Shown in pieces: positions 1 through 6,584 of a DNA stretch of 6,584 nucleotides (its first letter is position 1; every line of letters starts with the position of its first letter). The translations under genes were made by a program, and so were the position numbers. Source of the stretch: Phycisphaerales bacterium. Lineage in GTDB: Bacteria > Planctomycetota > Phycisphaerae > Phycisphaerales > SM1A02. The DNA lies in NCBI GenBank assembly GCA_007127615.1, contig SKZB01000419.1, forward strand, positions 1-6,584, given 5' to 3'. The notes beneath the pieces were generated by a model. It had not been told where the DNA came from and did not search any database. It was given only the letters and a program-made list of their open reading frames with translations.

Positions 1-1443
1 ACTGCAACCGACCAAACCATCGAGGCATTCACCAGCCAGAAGTACAAGCACGGCTGGTCCACCGACATCGAGTCGGACAGCGCGCCGCCCGGCCTGAACG
101 AAGACACCATCCGGTTCATCTCCGCCAAGAAGAATGAGCCGGAATGGATGACCGAGTGGCGCCTGAACGCTTACCGCGGCTGGCTTGAGATGAAGATGCC
201 GAACTGGCAGAATCTCAACATCACGCCGATCGATTTCCAGGCGATCAGCTATTACTCGGCGCCGAGAACCACGCCCAAGTACGAATCGCTGGACGAAGTC
301 GACCCGAAACTGCTCGAAACGTACGAGAAGCTCGGCATTCCGCTGGAGGAGCAGAAGATGCTCGCCGGCGTCGCGGTCGATGCGGTCTTCGACTCGGTCT
401 CGGTCACGACGACGTTCAAGGAAAAACTCGCCGAGGCGGGCGTGATCTTCTGTCCGATCAGCGAAGCGATCAAGAACCATCCCGAACTGGTCAAGAAGTG
501 GCTCGGCTCCGTCGTACCGCAGAACGACAACTACTTTGCCGCCCTCAACTCGGCGGTGTTCTCCGACGGCTCGTTCGTGTACATCCCCAGGGGCGTGACC
601 TGCCCGATGGAGCTGTCCACCTACTTCCGCATCAACGCGATGAACACCGGCCAGTTCGAGCGCACGCTCATCATCGCCGAAGAGGGTTCGAGCGTCAGCT
701 ACCTCGAAGGGTGCACCGCGCCGCAGCGGGATGAGAATCAGCTCCACGCCGCGGTCGTCGAACTGATCGCACTCGATGACGCCCGGATCAAGTACTCGAC
801 GATCCAGAACTGGTACCCCGGTGATGAGAACGGCAAGGGCGGCATCTACAACTTTGTGACCAAACGGGGCAACTGCCTCGGCCGGAACAGCCACATCAGC
901 TGGACCCAGGTCGAAACCGGCTCCGCCATCACGTGGAAGTACCCCTCGTGCGTGCTCAAGGGTGACAACTCGATCGGTGAGTTCTATTCCGTGGCGCTGA
1001 CCAACAATCGGCAGCAGGCCGATACCGGCACGAAGATGATCCACATCGGGAAGAACACGCGCAGCTACATCGTCTCGAAGGGCATCTCCGCCGGCTTCTC
1101 GAACAACACCTACCGCGGCCAGGTGAAGATGCTCAAGAGCGCCGCCAATGCCCGCAATTACACGCAGTGTGACTCGATGCTCATCGGCGATCAGTGCGGA
1201 GCGCACACCTTCCCGTACATCGAGATCGGAAACTCGACCGCCCAGGCGGAACACGAGGCGACGACCTCGAAGATCGGTGAAGATCAGATCTTCTACTGCC
1301 AGCAGCGCGGCATCTCGGAGGAGGACGCCGTCTCCCTGATCGTCAACGGCTTCTGCAAGGAAGTGCTGAAGGAACTGCCCATGGAGTTTGCCGTGGAAGC
1401 GGACAAACTGCTGTCAATCTCGCTGGAAGGCAGCGTGGGCTGA
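1..1443 (+). CDS. sufB: SufB, Fe-S cluster scaffold subunit (5' end cut by window edge)
   Basis: SufB is the scaffold subunit of the cytosolic SufBCD complex, on which Fe-S clusters are built. The frame is open from base 1; the 480 visible residues begin [10 protein letters not shown] and already match the family N-terminus, with NEPEWM at residues 45-50. The ATG at 148 is therefore internal (Met50), and probably only one to a few codons are missing. Residues known to matter in E. coli SufB are present: Cys238 in YLEGC (E. coli Cys254), Cys390 in TQCDSML (Cys405, the interface Cys) and Glu417-His418-Glu419 (Glu432-His433-Glu434). The C-terminus ends SLEGSVG as in the family. The N-terminal CxxCxxxC cluster of E. 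coli SufB is absent; the YYSAPR region runs straight into a charged stretch, as in cyanobacterial-type SufB. First visible gene of the operon. Identification is very secure. Confidence 0.98.
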   Translation, partial: TATDQTIEAFTSQKYKHGWSTDIESDSAPPGLNEDTIRFISAKKNEPEWMTEWRLNAYRGWLEMKMPNWQNLNITPIDFQAISYYSAPRTTPKYESLDEVDPKLLETYEKLGIPLEEQKMLAGVAVDAVFDSVSVTTTFKEKLAEAGVIFCPISEAIKNHPELVKKWLGSVVPQNDNYFAALNSAVFSDGSFVYIPRGVTCPMELSTYFRINAMNTGQFERTLIIAEEGSSVSYLEGCTAPQRDENQLHAAVVELIALDDARIKYSTIQNWYPGDENGKGGIYNFVTKRGNCLGRNSHISWTQVETGSAITWKYPSCVLKGDNSIGEFYSVALTNNRQQADTGTKMIHIGKNTRSYIVSKGISAGFSNNTYRGQVKMLKSAANARNYTQCDSMLIGDQCGAHTFPYIEIGNSTAQAEHEATTSKIGEDQIFYCQQRGISEEDAVSLIVNGFCKEVLKELPMEFAVEADKLLSISLEGSVG

Positions 1444-1507
1444 GCCGCCGTCGGCCCGCCTGTGACCACTCTCACCCCATTCTCCAAGATCCAACTTCTG
1501 AACACCC

Positions 1508-2275
<768 letters not shown>

Positions 2276-2364
2276 CTGAGTTTCTGAACTTCGCCACTGA
2301 CGGAGTTTCACCGCGGATCACCGCCCCGACCCCGACCGCCCAACCGATCGCTTGAGATTGACCC

Positions 2365-3708
2365 ATGACGAACCTGACCGAAGCCCGCACGATGCAACTC
2401 TCCGACCTTTCGAGCGTTGAGCCGACCCCGGCCGACCGCGCCCCGACGTGGCTGCGGGAGCTCGCCCAGCGCGCCATCGCCCGCTTCAGCGAAATGGGAC
2501 TGCCGACCACGCGGGATGAGCAGTGGCGGCTGACCAGCATCAAGTCGATCGCATCGACCCTTTTCCGTGTGCCGGAAGAGTTGCCCGCAAACATCGACGC
2601 GACGGTTCTCGAACGATTCGACATGCCCGGCCTCGAAGGCCCGAAGCTTGTTTTCATCAATGGCCTGTTCGCGCCGAACCTTTCCGACCTCGGCGCGCTG
2701 CCCGACGGCGTGCGCCTCATGCCGCTGACCGAAGCGTTCAACGAGCTCAGCGATGAACTCGAATTGCATCTCGGCCGGTACGCCGACATCGAAAAGGACG
2801 CCTTTACCGCGCTCAATACCGGCTCCTTCCGTGAAGGCGTCTTCGTGCACGTGCCGAATGGCGTCAAACTCGAGAAGCCGATCCGCATTCTGAACGTTTC
2901 CGATGCGCGCGGCGAGCCGATCATCACGAATCCGCGCAACCTGATCGTGGGCGGCGATGAAAGCGAGTTCGCCGTCATCGAGGACTACGTCTCGACGGGC
3001 CAGGACGTTCACTTCACCAATGCCGTCACCGAAGTCGTCGTCGGCGCGAGGGCGAACGTGTCGCACTACCTGATCGAACGCGAAAGCGAGAAGGCGTTCA
3101 ACATCTCCACGCTGCAGATTCAGCAGGAAGAGGAGAGCAACTTCTCCTCGCACACCGTGCTGCTCGGTGGCGCGCTGGTGCGAAACAACGTCCGCCCGGT
3201 TCTGAACGGCGAACGGTGCGACAGTCTGCTCAACGGTCTGTATCTGCCCGCCAAAAAGCAGCACATGGACAACCACATGCTGGTGCACCACGCCCGGCCG
3301 AACTGCGACAGCCGGCAGTTCTACATCGGCGTGCTCGATGACGATGCCACCGCCGTGTTCAGCGGACGGATCATCGTCGACCAGATCGCGCAGAAGACCG
3401 ATGCCAAGCAGCACAGCGGCAACCTGCTGCTGACCGATCGCGCCCGAATCAACACGCATCCGCAGCTCGAGATCTACGCCGATGACGTCAAGTGCACCCA
3501 CGGCGCCACGATCGGCCAGCTCGATGCGGATGCGATTTTTTACCTCCGCGCCCGCGGCCTGAGTCAGGAAGCGGCCCGCGGCATGCTCATTCATGCCTTC
3601 GCGATGGAGAGTCTCGAACGCATGCAGATCGATGCGGTCAAGGATTTCATCGAACAGGAACTGCTGAAGCGTCTGCCGGAGGGCAAGAGCACGAAGAAGA
3701 GTTTGTGA
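2365..3708 (+). CDS. sufD: SufD, Fe-S cluster scaffold partner of SufB
   Basis: SufD is a SufB paralogue that pairs with it in the SufBC2D complex; it supports cluster formation at the interface and iron acquisition. The 447 residues comprise an N-terminal helical part with TRDEQWRLTSI (about 49-59), a central beta-helix core, and the C-terminal motif QLEIYADDVKCTHGATIG. In that motif Cys377 and His379 correspond to E. coli SufD Cys358 and His360, the latter essential for de novo assembly. After this come IFYLRARGLS (391-400) and a helical tail. Length is near the usual 420-450. The upstream spacer is 89 bp with no convincing Shine-Dalgarno site. A second ATG at codon 10 (2392) is an alternative start that would still leave the whole domain. 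A reading frame longer than sufD runs antisense over it but has no recognisable protein signature. Confidence 0.97.
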   Translation: MTNLTEARTMQLSDLSSVEPTPADRAPTWLRELAQRAIARFSEMGLPTTRDEQWRLTSIKSIASTLFRVPEELPANIDATVLERFDMPGLEGPKLVFINGLFAPNLSDLGALPDGVRLMPLTEAFNELSDELELHLGRYADIEKDAFTALNTGSFREGVFVHVPNGVKLEKPIRILNVSDARGEPIITNPRNLIVGGDESEFAVIEDYVSTGQDVHFTNAVTEVVVGARANVSHYLIERESEKAFNISTLQIQQEEESNFSSHTVLLGGALVRNNVRPVLNGERCDSLLNGLYLPAKKQHMDNHMLVHHARPNCDSRQFYIGVLDDDATAVFSGRIIVDQIAQKTDAKQHSGNLLLTDRARINTHPQLEIYADDVKCTHGATIGQLDADAIFYLRARGLSQEAARGMLIHAFAMESLERMQIDAVKDFIEQELLKRLPEGKSTKKSL

Positions 3709-3740
3709 GACGAAGCGACGAAGCGACGGAGCGACGGAGG
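3709..3740 (+). repeat. 8-bp tandem repeat, four units, between sufD and sufS
   Basis: Four consecutive 8-bp units (GACGAAGC, GACGAAGC, GACGGAGC, GACGGAGG) begin on the base after the sufD stop codon and run to six bases before the sufS ATG. Units 1 and 2 are identical; units 3 and 4 share one A-to-G change, and unit 4 ends in G instead of C. The last unit forms the GGAGG ahead of the ATG. The purine-rich strand is the coding strand of the operon. A related array with the opposite strand polarity lies in the sufS-sufE spacer. Confidence 0.9.
3736..3740 (+). promoter_or_regulatory. Strong Shine-Dalgarno site for sufS, derived from the tandem repeat
   Basis: GGAGG followed by GGGGA lies 5 bases before the ATG at 3746. 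It is the only strong Shine-Dalgarno match I see before any gene in the operon; sufC, sufD and sufE have none. It consists of the end of the fourth repeat unit, so it could be fortuitous. This matters because sufS has a competing start further in. Confidence 0.6.
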
Positions 3741-3745
3741 GGGGA

Positions 3746-5062
3746 ATGGCGTCGCGGCGCCTGGTTGCCGGCGGCAAGGAACCTCATCTTTCTCCAGGAA
3801 CCCGCATCCCGTTGACCACGACCACGCACAACCCGGCCGCAACGACCTTTGACCTCGAGGCGGTCCGCGCGGAGTTCCCCATCCTGCAGCAGCAGGTGCA
3901 CGGGAAGCCGCTGATCTACCTCGACAGCGCCGCCACCACGCAGAAGCCGCGGTGTGTCATCGATGCCGTTCGCGGGTATTACGAGCGCGACAACGCCAAC
4001 GTCCACCGCGGCGTGCACACGCTCAGCCGGCGCGCGACCGACGGTTACGAGCAGGCGCGGGACAAGGTCCGGTCGCTGCTCAATGCAAAGGACCGCGCCG
4101 AGATCGTCTTCACCCGCGGGACGACCGAAGCGATCAACCTGGTCGCCTCGGCGTGGGGGCGCACGAATCTGCGCGAAGGCGATGAAATTCTCATCACCCA
4201 CATGGAGCATCACTCCAACATCGTGCCGTGGCAGCTCATTTGTGAGCAGACCGGCGCGGAACTCAAGGTCGCGCCGGTCACCGACGCGGGCGAATTGGAT
4301 CCGGATGGGTTCAAGTCGTTGCTTTCCGAGCGCACGAAGCTCGTCGCCTGCGTGCATGTCTCCAATACCCTCGGCACAATCAACCCGGTGGAGACCCTGA
4401 CCCGCCTCGCCCACGAGGCCGGCGCGGTCATGCTGATCGACGGCGCGCAGGCCGCGCCGCACCTGAAGATCGATGTCCAGGCGATCGGCTGTGACTTTTA
4501 CGCGTGCAGCGCCCACAAGATGTACGGACCGACGGGGATCGGCGCTCTCTACGGACGCAAGGATCTGCTCGAAGCCATGCCGCCCTACCAGGGCGGCGGG
4601 GAGATGATCAAGTCCGTCACGTTTGAAAAGACGATCTACAACGATCTGCCGCACAAGTTCGAAGCGGGCACGCCCAACATCGCCGGCGCGATCGGTTTCG
4701 GCGCCGCGGTGGATTTCCTGAACCGGATCGGTCTCGACCGGATCGCGCAGCACGAGCGGGAACTGCTGGAGCACGGCATGTCACGGCTCGAAAAGGTCGA
4801 AGGGCTCACCCAGATCGGCCGCGCGAAAGAGAAGGCCGGCGCTATGAGTTTTATCCTGAAGGGCATGCATCCCTACGACGTGGCGCCGATTCTCGATTAC
4901 GCCGGCCTCGCCGTCCGCGACGGACATCACTGTACCCAGCCGCTCATGGAGCGTTTCGGCGTGGCGGCAACCCTCCGCGCTTCACTCGGCGTCTACAACC
5001 GGCGCGAGGACCTCGATGCGCTGGTCGAAGCGATCGAAAGAGCCCGTAAAATGCTGATGTAA
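3746..5062 (+). CDS. sufS: SufS, group II cysteine desulfurase
   Basis: SufS is a PLP enzyme that removes sulfur from L-cysteine, leaving alanine and an enzyme persulfide that passes to SufE. With the ATG at 3746 the protein has 438 residues. Catalytic positions align with E. coli SufS at a constant offset of 32: His155 in MEHHSN (His123), Asp232 in IDGAQ, PLP-lysine Lys258 in SAHKMYG (Lys226) and the persulfide Cys396 in RDGHHCTQPLM (Cys364). GTTEAINLV (125-133) and FEAGTPN (305-311) are also typical. The first 35 or so residues have no counterpart in the family; homology begins near FDLEAVRAEFP (35-45). A TTG at 3812 (codon 23) would give 416 residues starting MTTTTHNP, closer to the usual 406-415, with AGGAA 11 bases upstream. 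I keep the ATG because of its strong GGAGG, but the start is uncertain. Confidence 0.97.
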   Translation: MASRRLVAGGKEPHLSPGTRIPLTTTTHNPAATTFDLEAVRAEFPILQQQVHGKPLIYLDSAATTQKPRCVIDAVRGYYERDNANVHRGVHTLSRRATDGYEQARDKVRSLLNAKDRAEIVFTRGTTEAINLVASAWGRTNLREGDEILITHMEHHSNIVPWQLICEQTGAELKVAPVTDAGELDPDGFKSLLSERTKLVACVHVSNTLGTINPVETLTRLAHEAGAVMLIDGAQAAPHLKIDVQAIGCDFYACSAHKMYGPTGIGALYGRKDLLEAMPPYQGGGEMIKSVTFEKTIYNDLPHKFEAGTPNIAGAIGFGAAVDFLNRIGLDRIAQHERELLEHGMSRLEKVEGLTQIGRAKEKAGAMSFILKGMHPYDVAPILDYAGLAVRDGHHCTQPLMERFGVAATLRASLGVYNRREDLDALVEAIERARKMLM

Positions 5063-5063
5063 A

Positions 5064-5078
5064 GTGCCGCCACGGCGC
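5064..5078 (+). other. Small GC-rich hairpin just after the sufS stop
   Basis: GTGCCG and CGGCGC can pair as a 6-bp stem (one G-T pair) around a 3-base loop, starting two bases after the sufS stop codon. No T-run follows, so it is not a classical intrinsic terminator, and sufE and sufT lie downstream in the same direction. It might protect the upstream message 3' end or be chance in GC-rich DNA. Confidence 0.25.
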
Positions 5079-5110
5079 CTCAAACGGACCGAACCGCCAC
5101 CCGTACAATT

Positions 5111-5134
5111 CTCCGTGCCTCCGTGCCTCCGTGC
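5111..5134 (+). repeat. 8-bp tandem repeat, three perfect units, between sufS and sufE
   Basis: Three exact copies of CTCCGTGC lie in the 82-bp sufS-sufE spacer, ending 10 bases before the sufE ATG. Read on the minus strand the unit is GCACGGAG. Both this array and the sufD-sufS array share the core ACGGAG within an 8-bp period (ACGGAG plus GC here, plus CG there), but their purine-rich strands are opposite. CCTCCGTGCC-type arrays are, from general knowledge, a recurrent intergenic repeat in several bacterial groups; I cannot check how many copies this genome has. Confidence 0.9.
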
Positions 5135-5144
5135 CTTGCCCCCC

Positions 5145-5594
5145 ATGCCCCAGACCGACGTCCAACTCGATCGCATCACCGAAACCTTCGAGTTTCTCGA
5201 CGACTGGGAGGAGCGGTTTGCGTATCTGATCGATCTGGGAAAAAAACTCGGCCCCATGGGAGCCGCGGACAAGAACGATGCCAACCGTGTGCACGGCTGT
5301 CAGGCGACGGTCTGGCTCAAGCCGCAGATCACGAACGATGATCCGCCGCGGCTCGAGTTCAGCGCGGAATCCGATGCGTTCATCGTCAACGGCCTGATTG
5401 CGATCCTGCTCAGCGCGTACAACGGCCGCACGCCCCGGGAAGTGGCCGACTTCGATGCAGAAGGGTTGATGAAACGGCTCGGCCTGGAAGAACACCTGAG
5501 TCCGACCCGGCGCAACGGCCTGCATTCCATGATCGGCCGCATTCGCGAACTGGCGACACACGCGGCGAACGGCACGAAAGAGCAATCGACATGA
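5145..5594 (+). CDS. sufE: SufE, sulfur acceptor for SufS
   Basis: SufE takes the persulfide sulfur from SufS, stimulates its desulfurase activity and hands sulfur to SufB. With the ATG at 5145 the protein has 149 residues (E. coli SufE has 138). It shows the family pattern: DDWEERFAYLIDLGKKL (19-35), the active-site Cys52 in VHGCQATVWL (E. coli Cys51 in QGCQSQVW), the FIVNGLIAILLSAYNG region, and HLSPTRRNGLHSMIGRIR near the C-terminus. It is SufE and not SufU: there is no IscU-like zinc or scaffold Cys pattern. The frame is open back to a GTG at 5064, but that start would translate the 8-bp repeat and a Pro/Arg-rich leader without family similarity. The ATG places Cys52 almost exactly where E. 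coli has it. No Shine-Dalgarno site precedes it, only a C-run. The stop overlaps the sufT start (ATGA). Confidence 0.96.
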   Translation: MPQTDVQLDRITETFEFLDDWEERFAYLIDLGKKLGPMGAADKNDANRVHGCQATVWLKPQITNDDPPRLEFSAESDAFIVNGLIAILLSAYNGRTPREVADFDAEGLMKRLGLEEHLSPTRRNGLHSMIGRIRELATHAANGTKEQST

Positions 5595-6010
5595 ATGACA
5601 CCAACGACATGGACACCGGCGCCCTGCGCGAGCGCGTGATCGCGGCGATCAGAACCGTGAAGGATCCGGAAATTCCGGTCAATCTCTATGACCTGGGGCT
5701 GATCTACGAACTGGATATCAATGAACGGGGCGAAGTGCACGTGACCATGACGCTGACCACCCCGAACTGCCCGGTCGCCGACGCCCTGCCGGCGAGCGTC
5801 AAAGAGGCCGTGCGGCAGGTGAGGGGCGTGTCGAAGGCGACGGTGGAACTCACGTGGGACCCGGCGTGGACTCCGGAGCGGCTCTCCGAGGATGGCCGCG
5901 CCGCGATGGACATGATGGGCATCGACGCGGCAAACCCCTCTGCCGGCGCCAAGTTCACCGGCCTGAGTGTCGGACGGACCGCGGGATCACGTCGCCCCGG
6001 GCGAAGGTGA
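5591..6010 (+). CDS. sufT: SufT, MIP18/DUF59-family Fe-S maturation factor
   Basis: SufT belongs to the MIP18 (DUF59) family. Members help mature or deliver Fe-S clusters and are often encoded in suf operons; SufT of Staphylococcus is the studied bacterial case. The 139 residues show KDPEIPVNLYDLGLIYEL (24-41), TLTTPNCPVADALP (54-67) with the conserved Cys60, and WDPAWTPERLSEDGRAAM (89-106), the full domain in order. The ATG overlaps the sufE stop in an ATGA, suggesting translational coupling. After about residue 108 the tail (GIDAANPSAG ... GRTAGSRRPGRR) is low-complexity, arginine-rich and outside the family core. Its last eight codons overlap the convergent gene, which may explain its odd composition. 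Identity is secure; the exact biochemical role of the family is still less certain than that of the other Suf proteins. Confidence 0.93.
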   Translation: MNDTNDMDTGALRERVIAAIRTVKDPEIPVNLYDLGLIYELDINERGEVHVTMTLTTPNCPVADALPASVKEAVRQVRGVSKATVELTWDPAWTPERLSEDGRAAMDMMGIDAANPSAGAKFTGLSVGRTAGSRRPGRR

Positions 6011-6583
6011 CCCTTCGGCCTGCTCCGGTTCACTTTGCGCACTCCCCCAGCGATCCTCCGGCGGAATCGTCCTGCCACACTCGGGGCAGTTCTCACCCGG
6101 CGCGCGATAGAGCAGGTAGCCGCACTCACACCGTGGTTCTTCCAGATCGATCCCGATCCGCAGTTGACACTTCGCGCAGCGGTTGCGGCCGGCGTTCATC
6201 TCCTGCGCCGCCCCGCAGCGCGGGCAGGTGAGGTGAATCCGCACCGTACCGGCAACGGAATCGACCTGCGTGCGTTTCTGGTAGCGATCGATCAGGGCCA
6301 GGCATGCCGAGATCAGGGTGCCGGTCGCGGTCAGAATGATCAGTACGCTGAGCAGTCGCTCTTGAACGCCGTACGTCAGAAAGAGGCCATCGAACCAGAT
6401 GATCGCGAGCAGATACGCCGCAAGGCCGGTGCCGATGGCGCAGGTCATCTGGCAGAGCCGGTATCCCGCCCGACGCGCGGGGATAAAGCGCAACATCAGA
6501 ACCGACCACACCAACCAGCCGATCAGCGTGACGCCGCTGCCGATTCCGCGCAGGAACCACCAGTCATCCGCTTCAAGCCACAC
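5987..6583 (-). CDS. Membrane protein with two C-terminal zinc ribbons (5' end at or beyond window edge)
   Basis: I do not recognise a named family. The frame is open to the right edge; a GTG at 6583-6581 could start it but the true start may lie outside. The visible 198 residues show three probable membrane segments (about 13-34, 47-69, 77-98). Arg-rich RFIPARRAGYR follows segment 1 and DRYQKR follows segment 3, so by the positive-inside rule the C-terminal half is cytoplasmic. That half has two zinc-ribbon-like units: Cys120, Cys123, Cys136, Cys139 (CPRC ... CAKC) and Cys152, Cys154, Cys166, Cys169 (CECGYLL ... CPECGR), then a Ser/Glu/Pro-rich tail. The CxCGYxL ... CPECG style is common among planctomycete proteins of unknown function. 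It converges on sufT with a 24-bp 3' overlap and is probably not part of the SUF operon. A zinc-binding structural or regulatory role is inference only. Confidence 0.85.
   Translation of the reverse strand: MWLEADDWWFLRGIGSGVTLIGWLVWSVLMLRFIPARRAGYRLCQMTCAIGTGLAAYLLAIIWFDGLFLTYGVQERLLSVLIILTATGTLISACLALIDRYQKRTQVDSVAGTVRIHLTCPRCGAAQEMNAGRNRCAKCQLRIGIDLEEPRCECGYLLYRAPGENCPECGRTIPPEDRWGSAQSEPEQAEGSPSPGAT
6002..6017. terminator. Possible hairpin at the convergent sufT / zinc-ribbon gene end
   Basis: CGAAGG and CCTTCG form a perfect 6-bp stem around a TGAC loop that contains most of the sufT stop codon. It sits where two converging genes end, so it would serve transcripts from both sides. There is no T-run on either strand, so intrinsic termination is doubtful. 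A second, mutually exclusive 5-bp stem (5992-5996 with 6000-6004) overlaps it. Confidence 0.25.
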
Positions 6584-6584
6584 G

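Noticed and set aside
148..1443. sufB starting at the ATG at 148
   Set aside because: The same frame upstream encodes the conserved SufB N-terminal region up to NEPEWM, so this Met is internal and the real start is left of the window.
1444..1507. A promoter or regulatory site in the sufB-sufC spacer
   Set aside because: I find no convincing -35/-10 pair, operator-like inverted repeat or ribosome site in these 64 bases.
3709..3740. A CRISPR array
   Set aside because: The units are 8 bp and directly abutting with no spacers, so this is a simple tandem repeat.
2308..3777. A 489-codon open frame antisense to sufD, longer than sufD itself
   Set aside because: It has no recognisable motif, mirrors a well-supported gene in full, and long antisense frames are expected in GC-rich DNA where stop codons are rare in the complementary frame.
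3765..3777. Hairpin TTGCC-GGC-GGCAA just after the sufS ATG
   Set aside because: A 5-bp stem with a 3-base loop and no further support; easily expected by chance in such GC-rich sequence.
3647..4774. A 375-codon open frame antisense to sufS and the end of sufD
   Set aside because: It spans two genes on the other strand and the repeat, with Arg/Gly/Asp/Val-rich translation typical of shadow frames.

Overview
This window holds one SUF iron-sulfur cluster assembly operon on the plus strand, in the order sufB-sufC-sufD-sufS-sufE-sufT. It is followed by a convergent minus-strand gene for a small membrane protein with two zinc ribbons. The DNA is GC-rich. The lineage is probably a planctomycete, perhaps Phycisphaerae. 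That is an inference from the double zinc-ribbon tail (C-x-C-G-Y-L-L ... C-P-E-C-G), a style common in that phylum, from the scarcity of Shine-Dalgarno sites, and from 8-bp intergenic tandem repeats. The SufB type, which lacks the N-terminal Cys cluster of enterobacterial SufB, fits a non-proteobacterial host.

Layout: sufB is cut by the left edge, and probably only one to a few codons are missing (1-1443). After 64 bp comes sufC (1508-2275), and after 89 bp sufD (2365-3708). sufS follows (3746-5062, start uncertain). The 37-bp sufD-sufS spacer is mostly a four-unit 8-bp tandem array. An 82-bp spacer with a second, related 8-bp array leads to sufE (5145-5594). sufE overlaps sufT (5591-6010) by the ATGA arrangement. 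The last gene runs leftwards from the right edge and ends at 5987, overlapping the 3' end of sufT by 24 bp. No gene-free stretch exceeds 300 bases. No promoter is visible, because the operon's 5' end lies outside the window.

How the genes work together: SufS removes sulfur from cysteine and passes it as a persulfide to SufE. SufE delivers it to the SufB-SufC-SufD scaffold, where the SufC ATPase drives the conformational change needed to build a cluster at the SufB-SufD interface. SufT (MIP18/DUF59 family) acts later, in cluster maturation or delivery. All the key residues I could locate are intact: SufB Cys390 and Glu417-His418-Glu419 (visible numbering), SufC Walker A/B, signature and H-loop, SufD Cys377/His379, SufS His155/Lys258/Cys396, and SufE Cys52. 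The pathway therefore looks complete and functional apart from an A-type carrier (SufA), which is not in the window.

I do not see an undescribed system here. The points worth a second look are the two related 8-bp repeat arrays flanking sufS, one of which supplies the only strong Shine-Dalgarno site in the operon; the start-codon ambiguities of sufS and sufE; and the convergent overlap between sufT and the zinc-ribbon gene.
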